NCBI GenBank assembly: GCA_947457395.1
Contig: CANGVA010000005.1
Coordinates: forward strand, 91,539 to 155,538
DNA length: 64,000 nt
Source of the DNA: Bacteroidota bacterium
Lineage (GTDB): Bacteria; Bacteroidota; Bacteroidia; UKL13-3
Reading direction: 5' to 3'
Part shown: positions 1 to 9,321 of the stretch, in pieces
Layout: each line of letters begins with the position of its first letter
Numbering within the stretch: position 1 is the first letter of the stretch
Translations under genes and position numbers: made by a program
The notes under the pieces: model-generated
The model's database searches: none
Told to the model about the DNA's origin: nothing
What the model saw: the letters and a program-made list of their open reading frames with translations, nothing else

Positions 1-32
1 TCACCAAAAAATTTAGAGCGGTCGTTTATCAT
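1..32 (-). CDS. 5' end of a leftward gene, cut by the window edge
   Basis: An ATG at 32 on the minus strand opens a frame reading MINDRSKFFG before the window ends, with no stop. A well-formed Bacteroidota promoter lies about 30 nt upstream (63-91), which is why this short piece is listed. Ten residues are too few to name a family. The alternative is that the promoter serves a start codon further left. Confidence 0.4.
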   Translation of the reverse strand, partial: MINDRSKFFG

Positions 33-62
33 GGCAAATAACAGGAATGATTATTTGCCGTG

Positions 63-91
63 CAAATGTAGCACAAAACAACAGATTACAA
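63..91 (-). promoter_or_regulatory. Bacteroidota promoter for the left-edge gene
   Basis: On the minus strand TTG (91-89) is followed after 18 nt by TACATTTG (70-63). This matches the -33 TTG and -7 TAnnTTTG elements used by the primary sigma factor of Bacteroidota. The predicted transcript would start near 58 and reach the ATG at 32. Confidence 0.55.
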
Positions 92-141
92 GATAAATAA
101 ATTATTAATGTACGATTCGCCTGTATTTACAGCGTTTTAAT

Positions 142-660
142 CTACTGAATACTATCCACAGACTTACTTCTGATGAGGTCTTCCAGCACCTGCTCAGGTG
201 ATTTTCCTAGGTTTTGAATAGCCATTTTAGCATCTTCTGCTAATTCACTGGTTGGATATTTAGTAATGAAAGCATTATAGACCTCCTTGGCTTTACTCAA
301 ATTCTGCAAACTGTTTTCATAAATATAAGCCTGCAAGAACAATGCTTCCTCGCTTACCCTACTTTGGGGGTATTTGTCAATAATGCTTTGAAACAACTCA
401 AGGGCTTGCTGATGTTGCGCTATAACATTACAACGCTGAGCAGCTTTAAAAATAAATTCAGGGGCTATTTCGTCATCTGGGTATTTTGCAGCAAAATCAA
501 GATAAGCCTTCTTAACTTGCTCAATAGCCTGTGGACTAAAAATAGTATCGTTTGCTTCAAGGGTTTTAATTTGCTCAAGTGCCTTTTCTTTTGGAGATGA
601 GCATGCTAAAATGAAACATGATGCGAAAATAAAAAATAATGCTTTGCTTATGTTTTCCAT
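142..660 (-). CDS. TPR-containing outer-envelope lipoprotein
   Basis: A 172-residue protein. The open frame extends further upstream, but the ATG at 660 is preferred because it gives a lipoprotein signal: a hydrophobic stretch then I-L-A-C with the modified Cys at residue 20. The rest is helical with TPR-like repeats around residues 55-150 (for example AxxxFQSIIDKYPQS and AKEVYNAFITKYPTS), as in small YbgF/BamD-like scaffold lipoproteins. The length is short for BamD (about 240-280), so that name is not given. It lies 49 nt downstream of the CoA-binding protein gene and is probably co-transcribed with it. The role is inferred to be envelope scaffolding. Confidence 0.8.
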   Translation of the reverse strand: MENISKALFFIFASCFILACSSPKEKALEQIKTLEANDTIFSPQAIEQVKKAYLDFAAKYPDDEIAPEFIFKAAQRCNVIAQHQQALELFQSIIDKYPQSRVSEEALFLQAYIYENSLQNLSKAKEVYNAFITKYPTSELAEDAKMAIQNLGKSPEQVLEDLIRSKSVDSIQ

Positions 661-709
661 GACGCGAAAATGATTAATTGAATTGAAATGTAAAAACAGA
701 ATAAAAAAA

Positions 710-1075
710 TTAATACTGGCCGGTTTGTAACATGACCAATGTGCAGGCTTCAATTGGTTCAATTTCGGCAAGTTTAAGTTGGGCCTCAAACTCCGCATGC
801 TCGGTTCCCGGATTAAAAATAACACGCTTGGGCTTTAACTTCAGCATATAATCCATGTAGTCGTGCTGGTTTTGTGTACCAAGATATAATGTAACCGTAT
901 CTATATCTTCGTCATCAGGCAAAGTGGTTATAATTTCAACATCTCCTATTTTCCCTGCTCTTAAACCAAAGGGTAAAACCTCATGACCATGCGCTGTTAG
1001 CATTACAGTAGCTTTATATCCGTATCTCTGGGGGTTTGGGGAAGCGCCCAATACCAGTGTTTTCTTATTTATCAT
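710..1075 (-). CDS. CoA-binding domain protein (YccU/CoA_binding_2 type)
   Basis: A 121-residue single-domain Rossmann-like protein. The N-terminal GASPNP motif (residues 10-15) and the later run NPGTEHAEFE are typical of the small CoA-binding_2 family, which resembles the nucleotide-binding domain of succinyl-CoA ligase but lacks its catalytic domains. The exact role is not established for this family. It faces pheT across a 133-bp gap with candidate promoters for both directions. The ATG at 1075 fits the start of the first beta strand, so the start is secure. Confidence 0.8.
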   Translation of the reverse strand: MINKKTLVLGASPNPQRYGYKATVMLTAHGHEVLPFGLRAGKIGDVEIITTLPDDEDIDTVTLYLGTQNQHDYMDYMLKLKPKRVIFNPGTEHAEFEAQLKLAEIEPIEACTLVMLQTGQY

Positions 1076-1121
1076 GGCAAATTTAAGAGCTTTATCAGTA
1101 AAAAAGTTTTTAAAACGTTAA

Positions 1122-1129
1122 CAAATGTA
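1122..1129 (-). promoter_or_regulatory. Candidate -7 element for the CoA-binding gene
   Basis: The minus strand reads TACATTTG, a full match to TAnnTTTG, about 46 nt upstream of the ATG at 1075. I see no good -33 TTG at the expected distance, so this is only half supported. Confidence 0.35.
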
Positions 1130-1141
1130 ATCACAAAACTT

Positions 1142-1171
1142 TTTTCGAGGTTAGTTAAATGATTATTTTCG
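1142..1171 (+). promoter_or_regulatory. Candidate promoter of the pheT operon
   Basis: TATTTTCG (1164-1171) fits TAnnTTYG and sits 37 nt upstream of the pheT ATG. A T-rich TTT lies 19 nt before it, in the -33 position, but lacks the G. Confidence 0.4.
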
Positions 1172-1208
1172 CCCAACACATCATCAAAAGATGTGTTAAT
1201 TTTACTAC

Positions 1209-3617
1209 ATGAAAATTTCATTTAACTGGCTTAAAGAAATCATTGACACTGGTCTTTCGGTGAAAGAGATAAGCGATTTGCTTACAGGATGCGGGCTTGA
1301 GGTAGAAGGCACGGAAAGATATGAATCTGTAAAGGGTGGGTTGAGGGGCATTGTGATTGGAGAGATTAAAACATGCGAGAAGCACCCGAATGCAGATAAA
1401 CTTAAAATCACTACGGTTGATATTGGCACGGGTACAGACCTGCATATCGTTTGTGGTGCACCCAATGCCGCTACCGGGCAAAAAGTTTTGGTAGCTCCTG
1501 TAGGTACAATAGTTCACCCTTCCAAGGGAGAACCGTTTGAAATTAAAATAACCAAGATCAGAGGCGAACTGAGTGAGGGTATGATTTGTGCGGAAGATGA
1601 GTTAAGCCTTGGCAAAAGCCATGATGGTATTATGGTTTTACCTGAGCACTACAAGGCAGGTAAACCAGCTACCGAATATTTTGATGTTTTTGAAGATGAT
1701 GTAATTGAAATTGGATTAACTGCTAATCGCGGAGATGCGGCCTCACACCTAGGCGTAGCCAGAGACTTGAGAGCACTAACAGGAAGCGATATAAAAGTAA
1801 ATGTAGCCCCGGTTCCGGCTGCAACAACAAATGCCCTAGTGCAGGTTGAAATAAAGGACAATGATTGTAAAAGATATTCCGGAATAAGTTTAAATGGCAT
1901 AACAGTAAAAGATTCACCATTATGGATGCAAAACCGCTTACGTGCTATTGGCATTAATCCGATAAATAATATCGTTGATGCTACCAATTATGTTCTGCAT
2001 GAGCTGGGACAGCCTTTGCATGCCTTTGACGCAGACAAATTAAGCGATAAGAAAATTATTGTACGAAAACTCCCTAAAGGCACGTCATTTATTACCCTTG
2101 ATCAGGTAAAAAGAACCTTAACCGGTGATGAGTGTATGATATGCGATGCAGTAAAACCGATTGCTATTGCTGGTGTGTTTGGTGGTTTGGATTCAGGTAT
2201 AACTGCACAAACTACTAATATCTTTATTGAGAGTGCTTATTTTGATGCGGCTTCCGTAAGAAAAACAGCCAAATCTCACGGATTGAGCACCGATGCTTCG
2301 TTCAGGTATGAAAGAGGTACGGACCCCAATATAACGTTAATTGCCTTGGCAAGGGTGGTGAGCCTTATTCAGGAAATTGCAGGAGGAAAAGTTGCTTCTG
2401 CCATAACAGATATTTATCCGCATCACATTGCTCATTTCAAGGTTGCATTCTCTATAAAAAAATTCAATCAACTCATTGGACAGGTTATACCTACAGAAGA
2501 AGTTAAAAGCATATTAAAAAATCTAGAAATAGATATCTCTGAAGAAAGTTCGGATATGCTTGAACTGCTTGTCCCCCCCTATAGGAGCGATGTAAAGAGA
2601 GAAGCTGATGTTGCAGAAGAGGTGTTACGTATTTACGGCCTAAATAAAATAGCCATCCAGCAACAGCTCAAATCAACGCTTACCAAATCAGCAGAAGAAC
2701 AAGCATTTCTGCTGCGCAACAGACTTTCAGATTATCTGAGCGCGAACGGATTCACTGAAATGTTATCTAATTCCATTACCAAGTCAGCCTATTACACAGA
2801 TGATGAATTAAAGAAAGCGGTTAAACTGCTTAACCCGCTTAGCAGTGATCTTGACATGATGCGCATGCAGATGATGTTTAACGGCCTGGAAATGATACAA
2901 TATAATTCCAATCGAAAAAACAGCAATATCAAGGCATTTGAATACGGACTCACATATGAAACAGATGGTTCATCCGGCAAGTTTATAGAAACTCCTCACC
3001 TCGCCATATATTTAACAGGATACAAAACTGCCGAATCCTGGAATACACCACAACAAAATGCTAGCTTTTTTACGCTGAAAAGCTATGTTCAAAATTTGCT
3101 TAAAAGAGCAGGAATAAACAGTATTACTTTTCAATATGATGTGGTAAATGATTTTCTTAATGAGGCTTGCACCATTAATATTGGAGGTAAGCAACTGGCC
3201 ATGTTGGGTAGCATAAAATCAACATATCTAACCAAGTTTGATATTGAGCAGCCTGTGTATTTTGCAGATATCAGGTGGAATGAGGTAAAAGAAATTTCAG
3301 CACATTCGCCATTTTATCCGCAACAAGTATCTCCTTATCCTGCAGTTAGAAGAGACCTCGCATTAATACTTGAAAAATCAGTTAAGTATGCTGAACTTGA
3401 AAATATTGCCATTAAAACAGCCCCTTCACTTATTAAGCAAATCAATGCATTTGATGTTTATGAAGGTGAAAAGATTGAGAAAGGTAAAAAATCATACGCG
3501 CTTAGCTTCATTCTGCAGGACGATAACAAAACACTTACTGATTCAGACATAGAAACAGTGATGAAAAAGTTGATTAACCGGTTTGAGAAGGAACTAGGAG
3601 CTACCTTAAGAAGCTAG
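1209..3617 (+). CDS. pheT: Phenylalanine--tRNA ligase beta subunit
   Basis: The 802-residue beta subunit of the alpha2-beta2 cytosolic enzyme that charges tRNA-Phe. Domain order is complete: an EMAP-II-like tRNA-binding OB fold with HPNAD at residues 59-63, the B3/B4 editing region in the second quarter (around LRAIGINPINNIVDATNYV), the B5 region, a catalytic-like core, and a C-terminal FDX-ACB anticodon-binding domain (about 710-802, starting near SPYPAVRRDL). The length is normal for the family. The alpha subunit gene is not in this window. The stop is followed 2 nt later by a small coiled-coil gene, so pheT probably leads a four-gene operon ending with rny. Confidence 0.97.
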   Translation: MKISFNWLKEIIDTGLSVKEISDLLTGCGLEVEGTERYESVKGGLRGIVIGEIKTCEKHPNADKLKITTVDIGTGTDLHIVCGAPNAATGQKVLVAPVGTIVHPSKGEPFEIKITKIRGELSEGMICAEDELSLGKSHDGIMVLPEHYKAGKPATEYFDVFEDDVIEIGLTANRGDAASHLGVARDLRALTGSDIKVNVAPVPAATTNALVQVEIKDNDCKRYSGISLNGITVKDSPLWMQNRLRAIGINPINNIVDATNYVLHELGQPLHAFDADKLSDKKIIVRKLPKGTSFITLDQVKRTLTGDECMICDAVKPIAIAGVFGGLDSGITAQTTNIFIESAYFDAASVRKTAKSHGLSTDASFRYERGTDPNITLIALARVVSLIQEIAGGKVASAITDIYPHHIAHFKVAFSIKKFNQLIGQVIPTEEVKSILKNLEIDISEESSDMLELLVPPYRSDVKREADVAEEVLRIYGLNKIAIQQQLKSTLTKSAEEQAFLLRNRLSDYLSANGFTEMLSNSITKSAYYTDDELKKAVKLLNPLSSDLDMMRMQMMFNGLEMIQYNSNRKNSNIKAFEYGLTYETDGSSGKFIETPHLAIYLTGYKTAESWNTPQQNASFFTLKSYVQNLLKRAGINSITFQYDVVNDFLNEACTINIGGKQLAMLGSIKSTYLTKFDIEQPVYFADIRWNEVKEISAHSPFYPQQVSPYPAVRRDLALILEKSVKYAELENIAIKTAPSLIKQINAFDVYEGEKIEKGKKSYALSFILQDDNKTLTDSDIETVMKKLINRFEKELGATLRS

Positions 3618-3619
3618 CA

Positions 3620-3910
3620 TTGAAAGAGTTAAACGAAATATCAGCTCTTATTCATTTAAAGGTAGAGCATCTGTTAGCTGAAATGAATAAACTTGAACAC
3701 CGCTTAAAACAAGCTGAATTAGATAATGAAACACTTAGAAAACAATTGCATGAGCAAAAAAATACGATTATTTCAATAGAAGAAACGAATAAAATCGTTA
3801 AACTTGCTGAGTCACTCAAAAATTCTGGCGATAGCCGCGAGCTTAAAAAAATGCTTAATGGTTATATACGAGATATTGATGAGTGCATCAGGTTATTAAG
3901 CGAAAGATAA
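3620..3910 (+). CDS. Small coiled-coil protein, ZapB-like candidate
   Basis: A 96-residue protein rich in E, K, L and Q. Heptad-like spacing runs over most of residues 10-60 (VEHLLAEMNKLEHRLKQAEL), which predicts one long coiled coil. The only start close behind pheT is TTG at 3620. The first ATG would remove 21 residues of the coil, so TTG is preferred. It sits between pheT and zapA with almost no spacing. By analogy with ZapA/ZapB it may be a partner of ZapA at the division ring, but that is inference from position and coiled-coil form, not from sequence match. Confidence 0.75.
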   Translation: MKELNEISALIHLKVEHLLAEMNKLEHRLKQAELDNETLRKQLHEQKNTIISIEETNKIVKLAESLKNSGDSRELKKMLNGYIRDIDECIRLLSER

Positions 3911-3918
3911 CTACAGCT

Positions 3919-4206
3919 TTGGAAGAATTATCCATTAAGATAAACATTGCCGACAGGTTTTATCCGTTGGTTGTAAACAACCAACAGGAGGAATCTGTTA
4001 GGAAGGCTGCCAAGCTAATAAACGACAAACTGAAACACCTGCAACAAGAGTTTGCCGTTAAAGATAAACAGGACATGCTTGCCATGACCTTGCTGGAATT
4101 AACAACCGAGCTAATGGATATAAGGCAGCAAAAGCTTGGAGATGAAAACAGCCTGAAGATACAATTGCAGCAAACTGTGCAATTGCTATCTCATATAAGT
4201 CTATAG
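3919..4206 (+). CDS. zapA: Cell division protein ZapA
   Basis: A 95-residue cytoplasmic protein that binds and bundles FtsZ. The N-terminal globular part reads ELSIKINIADRFYPLVV, then a helix with EESVRKAAKLIND, then a C-terminal coiled coil (DMLAMTLLELTTELMD), which is the ZapA domain order. The frame is open from a GTG at 3883 that overlaps the upstream gene by 28 nt. The TTG at 3919, 8 nt after the upstream stop, is preferred because ZapA proteins normally begin right at the first strand. Neither start has a clear ribosome-binding site, which is usual in Bacteroidota. Confidence 0.85.
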   Translation: MEELSIKINIADRFYPLVVNNQQEESVRKAAKLINDKLKHLQQEFAVKDKQDMLAMTLLELTTELMDIRQQKLGDENSLKIQLQQTVQLLSHISL

Positions 4207-4260
4207 TTACAAACGCGCTTACATAACCATACTTAATTAATTATTAAAGAAAGTCAAAGT

Positions 4261-5802
4261 ATGGAAATCTATTTAGTTATTATTATTGGGATAGTATCAT
4301 CGGCAATTGGGGCTGTGGTAATGAATGCTATTAATCAATCGCTGCTAAAGAAAAAAGCAGAGCAAATTTTAAACGAAGCCAAAAGCAAGGGCGAGATGCT
4401 AGTGAAAGACCGAACCCTTGAGGCAAAAGAAAAATTTCTTGCCATGAAAGCTGAGCATGAAAAAGAAGTAATGCAACGAAACCAGCAGGTAGGCAATGCA
4501 GAAAACAAAATCAAACAAAAGGAACAAACACTCAATCAGAAAATAGAACAAAACCAGCGTAAAGACCAAGAATTAGAACAGCTGAGACAAACACTGAACA
4601 AGCAACTGGAATTAGCGCAAGCCAAAAAAGAAGAAGCTGAAAAAGCTTTACAAAGCCAGGTAAAACAACTGGAAAAAATTGCAGGACTAAGTGCAGAAGA
4701 AGCCAAAAAACAAATGGTAGAGGCCCTTACTGAGGAGGCAAGAACAGAAGCCATGAGTAAGGTAAAAGAGCTGGTTGATGAAGCAAGACTCACCGCTGGA
4801 AAAGAGGCTAAAAAAGTAATTCTCAATACTATTCAACGTACTGCAGCAGAGCATGCCATTGAGAACTCAGTATCTGTATTTAATATCGATAACGATGAAA
4901 TGAAAGGAAGGATTATTGGAAGGGAAGGAAGAAATATTAGGGCACTTGAAGCAGCAACCGGGGTAGAGATTATTGTTGATGACACACCTGAAGCAATTAT
5001 CCTTTCATGCTTTGACCCTATCAGAAGAGAGATAGCAAGACTTTCGTTACACCGTTTGGTGCAAGATGGTCGCATACACCCAGCTCGTATAGAGGAGGTG
5101 GTTGCCAAAACCCGCAAACAACTGGAAGAGGAAGTAGTAGAAATAGGCGAAAGAACGTGTATTGATCTTGGTATTCATGGATTGCATCCTGAACTTATAC
5201 GAATGGTGGGCCGCATGCGGTACCGCTCTTCATATGGGCAAAACTTATTGCAGCACTCCAGAGAAGTAGCTAATCTTTGTGCAACTATGGCCGCAGAACT
5301 CGGCTTAAATGTAAAACTGGCTAAAAGAGCAGGCCTTTTGCATGATATAGGCAAAGTACCTGATGATGATCCGGAAACCCCGCATGCATTGCTGGGAATG
5401 AAACTTGCAGAGAAATATAAGGAACATCCAGACGTTGTAAATGCTATTGGTGCCCACCATGATGAAGTGGAGATGACCGCAGTTATTTCTCCTATTATAC
5501 AGGCCTGTGATGCCATTAGTGGCGCTCGGCCGGGTGCAAGAAGGGAAGACAGTGAAAACTATATGAAACGTCTGAAAGATTTGGAAAATATGGCATTAAG
5601 TTACAATGGCGTAGAAAAAGCTTATGCGATTCAGGCAGGTAGGGAATTACGTGTAATTGTTGAGTCTGAAAAAGTAACCGATCAGCAGGCAGATGTGCTT
5701 TCTGTTGACTTATCTCAGCGCATTCAAACTGAAATGACATATCCGGGCCAGATTAAGATTACCGTTATTCGTGAAAAACGAGCGGTAAATTATGCCAAAT
5801 AA
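4261..5802 (+). CDS. rny: Ribonuclease Y
   Basis: A 513-residue membrane-anchored endoribonuclease that starts bulk mRNA decay. The order is standard: an N-terminal membrane helix (about 3-25), a long charged coiled coil (30-190), a KH RNA-binding domain with [15 protein letters not shown] (about 215-235), then an HD hydrolase domain with the metal-binding His361-Asp362 pair in [12 protein letters not shown] and later AHHDE. The C-terminal region ends in the usual conserved beta-rich segment. It lies 54 nt after zapA and is followed by a strong terminator, so it closes the pheT operon. Confidence 0.96.
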   Translation: MEIYLVIIIGIVSSAIGAVVMNAINQSLLKKKAEQILNEAKSKGEMLVKDRTLEAKEKFLAMKAEHEKEVMQRNQQVGNAENKIKQKEQTLNQKIEQNQRKDQELEQLRQTLNKQLELAQAKKEEAEKALQSQVKQLEKIAGLSAEEAKKQMVEALTEEARTEAMSKVKELVDEARLTAGKEAKKVILNTIQRTAAEHAIENSVSVFNIDNDEMKGRIIGREGRNIRALEAATGVEIIVDDTPEAIILSCFDPIRREIARLSLHRLVQDGRIHPARIEEVVAKTRKQLEEEVVEIGERTCIDLGIHGLHPELIRMVGRMRYRSSYGQNLLQHSREVANLCATMAAELGLNVKLAKRAGLLHDIGKVPDDDPETPHALLGMKLAEKYKEHPDVVNAIGAHHDEVEMTAVISPIIQACDAISGARPGARREDSENYMKRLKDLENMALSYNGVEKAYAIQAGRELRVIVESEKVTDQQADVLSVDLSQRIQTEMTYPGQIKITVIREKRAVNYAK

Positions 5803-5820
5803 AACCAATTAAATAAAACT

Positions 5821-5857
5821 AAAAGGCAGGCTCAGAAGGGTCTGCCTTTTTATTTTT
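5821..5857 (+). terminator. Intrinsic terminator after rny
   Basis: An AAAGGCAG / CTGCCTTT stem with a loop of about 14 nt is followed by a T-rich run, 18 nt after the rny stop. Confidence 0.85.
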
Positions 5858-5947
5858 AAGTCTTTTTAATGATATCTTTTTTACAATTGTTCAACCAATT
5901 ACTGTAAAAAGTGTTATAATATTGTAATAGTCAAATAATAGCAACCA

Positions 5948-8317
5948 CTGAGAAAAATCATTTCCATATGCCTGATATTGCTTTACCAAGCTAATGTAAA
6001 CGCTACCCATATTGTAGGAGGAGCATTTTCATTAAGGTGGATTAGTGGCAACCAATATGAACTTACCATGAAGGTGCTAAGAGACTGTATTAATGGAAGA
6101 GCTGACTTTGACCAACCGGCATCGGTTGCCATATTTGATAAGGCTACCCATCAGCGGAAAGCTTCATACTCTATGAATTTGATTGGTCCAGCACAGCAAC
6201 TTAACTTTTTTGGACCCAATTGCTCAGATTTGCCAAATACTTGTACTGAGGTTGGCACATACCGCACCAGTATAATGCTCTCGCCTGCTCTGTTTAATAA
6301 TAATGCAGGTTATTATTTTGCCTATGAGCGTTGCTGCCGTAACAACATTATACAAAATATAGTGGCACCCGAAGATGCTTCTATTACATTGTATATGGAA
6401 ATACCACCCCCGCAATTTATTAAAAACTCTACCCCCTACTTTACCAATAACCCCAACACGTTTCTTTGTGTTAACAACAGCTTTGCCTATAACCTTAATT
6501 ATAAGGATGATGATGGAGACTCACTGGTTTACTCTCTGGTAACGCCAATCAATGGTTTTGCAAACAAGGATGTGCCACAACCGGCATTACCTGCCTCAGG
6601 TCCCTATCCTAATATTACATGGCTACCCGGTTACAGCGCAGTTAATGCTATTCAAGGCAACCCACCCCTAACCATTAACTCAAAAACAGGCGAAATATCA
6701 GTAAACCCAACCACACCTGGTGTGCACGTAGCAGCCATAAGAGTTGAGGAATACAGATTTGGTAAAAAACTGGGGGAAGTAAGGCTGGAACTTCAATTTT
6801 TTGTAACTACCTGTAAGATAAACCCAGTGCCTGTAATAAGACTTGCTGATGAATTTGGCAGACCTGTACCATTTAATTCCGAAATTGAAATTCCCGGGCA
6901 GTTGTGTTTTGATATTATCTCAAGTGATCCAGAGGATTCTTTGGAGATGACAATTTCAGGCAGTTGGTTGGATTCTAATGCCGCCTTTATGCCAAAGGTT
7001 GTGTCCAAAACCACCAAAGATTTGAAAGAGGTGAAAACAAGATTCTGCTGGCAAACCGGTTGTGATCTGGATGGTGTAACTAAGACTTTTACCATAAACG
7101 TTAAGGATAATGGTTGCCCAATTCCTAAAACCAACACAGCCACATTTACTGTAAAAATAAAACCCATGCCTTTGGTGTATAGTACCGATTTACTCTGCAT
7201 GTTTTTTCAGAACAATGCCAGTACCAGGGTTTATTTCGGAGATACAGCAAGTAAAAATCCCAATTTCAGCCACTATGCTTTTTACCGCGCCATAGGAAGC
7301 GGACCATTTGAAAAAATTGACTCATTGTATGCGCCATTTAGTGACTCTTATCTGGATGCCAATACACCCAACTATCGCAATATCAATTACCGCTACATGA
7401 TGCGGGCAGTCAATAAATGTAGCAAAGAAGGCATCACATCCGATACCTTAGGCACGCTTGAACAACTTATTGCAGAACCAAGGCAGCAAAGACTTATTAC
7501 TGCAACCGTAGAGGAAAACAAACGTGTTAAAATCATCTGGCCTCAAACACCGGAAAAAGATTTCGCCATGTATTATCTCTACAAAACAGTAAATGGCGAT
7601 ACATCATACAAATTAATTCAAGCGTTTAATCAAATAGATGATACCACGTATACAGATGAGGCAGTGAATGTGCAGGAAAAATCATACTGTTATCACCTGA
7701 TGATGCGTGATACCTGTGATAATTTTAGCGAAACCGGTAAACCAGCTTGTACTATTTTGCTTACAGGCAAATCAATTCCATTTGAACATCATATAGAATG
7801 GACTCCTTATAATTATTGGGCAAACGGAACCAAGAATTATGATATACTAAGGCAGGACCAGCAGAATACAATGCAACCTAGATATGCAGAGCCTCCCGCC
7901 AAACTCAGATTGAAGGATGATAAACTTAATAAAAAGTCAGGCATTTATCAATATATAGTGGTTGCACAGGAGCAAGAAGGTGACGCAGGTCCTTATTTTG
8001 GTGCTAGCAGTTTCTCTAATGAAATTACCCTTATTCAATCTCCCCTGCTGCATGTTCCAAATGCGTTTACTGCGAACTTTGACGGACTGAATGATGAATG
8101 GGGAATTAGAGATGTATTTGTAAAAGATTATCATCTAAGGGTATACAACAGGTGGGGACAACTTATTTTTGAAACTACTGATAAGGATAAGCAGTGGAAA
8201 GGCGAATCTGACAACTCAAATACCAACCAATCAGATGTTTATGTCTATCTGGTTACTTATACAGGTTGGGATGGTAGCAGTAAAACCCTCAGGGGTAATG
8301 TTACAGTAATCAGATAA
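5948..8317 (+). CDS. Secreted protein with T9SS type B (gliding-motility-associated) C-terminal domain
   Basis: About 789 residues. The C-terminal 85 residues (from HVPNAFTANFDGLNDEW, with YNRWGQLIFE) form the CHU_C / gliding-motility-associated domain used for T9SS type B export. The middle has several Ig- or fibronectin-like beta domains, and a Cys-rich N-terminal region begins with THIVGG. The start is odd. The first standard start, TTG at 5978, falls inside an obvious signal peptide, since the codons before it read RKIISICLILLYQANVNA. Only CTG at 5948 or ATT/ATA codons lie between an in-frame stop (5939-5941) and that peptide. I therefore extend to CTG 5948; an ATG lost by mutation or sequencing error is an alternative. 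The function is probably surface adhesion. Confidence 0.85.
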   Translation: MRKIISICLILLYQANVNATHIVGGAFSLRWISGNQYELTMKVLRDCINGRADFDQPASVAIFDKATHQRKASYSMNLIGPAQQLNFFGPNCSDLPNTCTEVGTYRTSIMLSPALFNNNAGYYFAYERCCRNNIIQNIVAPEDASITLYMEIPPPQFIKNSTPYFTNNPNTFLCVNNSFAYNLNYKDDDGDSLVYSLVTPINGFANKDVPQPALPASGPYPNITWLPGYSAVNAIQGNPPLTINSKTGEISVNPTTPGVHVAAIRVEEYRFGKKLGEVRLELQFFVTTCKINPVPVIRLADEFGRPVPFNSEIEIPGQLCFDIISSDPEDSLEMTISGSWLDSNAAFMPKVVSKTTKDLKEVKTRFCWQTGCDLDGVTKTFTINVKDNGCPIPKTNTATFTVKIKPMPLVYSTDLLCMFFQNNASTRVYFGDTASKNPNFSHYAFYRAIGSGPFEKIDSLYAPFSDSYLDANTPNYRNINYRYMMRAVNKCSKEGITSDTLGTLEQLIAEPRQQRLITATVEENKRVKIIWPQTPEKDFAMYYLYKTVNGDTSYKLIQAFNQIDDTTYTDEAVNVQEKSYCYHLMMRDTCDNFSETGKPACTILLTGKSIPFEHHIEWTPYNYWANGTKNYDILRQDQQNTMQPRYAEPPAKLRLKDDKLNKKSGIYQYIVVAQEQEGDAGPYFGASSFSNEITLIQSPLLHVPNAFTANFDGLNDEWGIRDVFVKDYHLRVYNRWGQLIFETTDKDKQWKGESDNSNTNQSDVYVYLVTYTGWDGSSKTLRGNVTVIR

Positions 8318-8575
8318 TCAGTATATTACATTTTCATTTTAACATGTTATTGAGATAAGGCGCACATGGCCCTGTTAGTAACTACCAGCTTTCCCACAAA
8401 CTCTTAACAATCTTTGCTTAAATGTGCAAAACAAGTTAATGAAGCCTCCGAAAATGTTGGGAATTAAAGGCTGACTAAAAATACCAGGAACGTTTTAGGT
8501 ATATTATTTTTACAAAATCAGTTAAAAAATCTTTTCATTGATTATCATATATTTACATCTAAACAAACATTACAA

Positions 8576-8905
8576 ATGGCAGAAAAAGTAACCCTCGTAG
8601 CTAAAAGAAAAAGCATTCAAATAGCGTTTGATTACTGCATGGATCACAAAATACCCTTTGCAGTAAGCCCTAGGGGAATTTCCCCTGATGAATTTGAAAT
8701 AGACCTGACAATCAGCGAAATAAAACAAGCTGTAGCTTTGGGTATGTTTGCAAAAGACGCTAAATTTGAAATCTTCGGTTTGGGCGAAATGGCAAAGCTT
8801 AAAACACCATTAAACACTGGTAGAAAAGCTGATGTGAAATTGAACGGAAACACAGCTGAGTTGGTAGGAACAGAATCTTCCGCGAATGCCCTTCTGAATT
8901 TTTAA
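8576..8905 (+). CDS. Conserved-looking hypothetical protein, 109 aa
   Basis: I do not recognise the family. The product has no signal peptide or membrane segment. It is predicted alpha/beta, with a helix near FDYCMDHKIPF, an acidic strand-helix (FEIDLTISEIKQAVALGMF) and a Gly/Lys-rich tail. The ATG at 8576 is the first start and the coding signal is good. It stands alone, with 258 nt of non-coding sequence before it and a bidirectional terminator after it. A cytosolic regulatory or binding protein is possible, but nothing in the sequence decides this. Confidence 0.65.
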   Translation: MAEKVTLVAKRKSIQIAFDYCMDHKIPFAVSPRGISPDEFEIDLTISEIKQAVALGMFAKDAKFEIFGLGEMAKLKTPLNTGRKADVKLNGNTAELVGTESSANALLNF

Positions 8906-8964
8906 TTGTTGAAAAACAGCGCAACCGTTTTTGAAGTTGCCATGTTTTTTTTTGATTGATTACG

Positions 8965-8995
8965 CAAAAATGCCCCGCTTGTCGGGGCGTTTTTG
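8965..8995. terminator. Bidirectional intrinsic terminator between convergent genes
   Basis: A perfect GCCCCG / CGGGGC stem with a 5-nt CTTGT loop is flanked by A-rich sequence on the left and T-rich sequence on the right. It can therefore stop transcription from both the gene ending at 8905 and the gene ending at 8996. Confidence 0.85.
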
Positions 8996-9274
8996 TTAGA
9001 TTATTTTCAGCACACAATTTACTGGAATTGTAACCCCTCCTTTAAAAACCACTTGCTCATCAGTGACAGCCCAAATAGTAGTTTCAACAAATTTAATTCC
9101 TGTATCAGCCATAAAGTAAACAGTAGATTTTGCCTTTTCTATATTGCCTACTTTCATTGCTTCTTCTAAATCTATTTTGCGCTGCTGCCGTTGTTCAGCA
9201 TGATCAAGCACATCGAACGAAACAAACTTAATTCCCGGAATTTCTTCTTTGTTAACTTTTAGTGCATTTTCCAT
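8996..9274 (-). CDS. Hypothetical protein, 92 aa
   Basis: I do not recognise the family. The protein is short, soluble and mixed alpha/beta. An acidic helical segment (DHAEQRQQRKIDLEEAM) is followed by beta-rich sequence ending in GGVTIPVNCVLKII. A GTG at 9277 directly precedes the ATG at 9274; the ATG is preferred. Its stop is next to the shared terminator. It diverges from the SprT-like gene across 47 nt. Confidence 0.6.
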   Translation of the reverse strand: MENALKVNKEEIPGIKFVSFDVLDHAEQRQQRKIDLEEAMKVGNIEKAKSTVYFMADTGIKFVETTIWAVTDEQVVFKGGVTIPVNCVLKII

Positions 9275-9321
9275 CACATAATTTTTATGACAAGTTATAA
9301 AAAAAATGTTTCATTGCCTAA

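Noticed and set aside
4207..4260. 6S RNA gene after zapA, as in enterobacteria
   Set aside because: The gap to rny is only 54 nt, too short for 6S RNA.
4536..5516. Several antisense frames across rny
   Set aside because: Low-complexity mirror frames; the plus strand has a complete RNase Y with all motifs.
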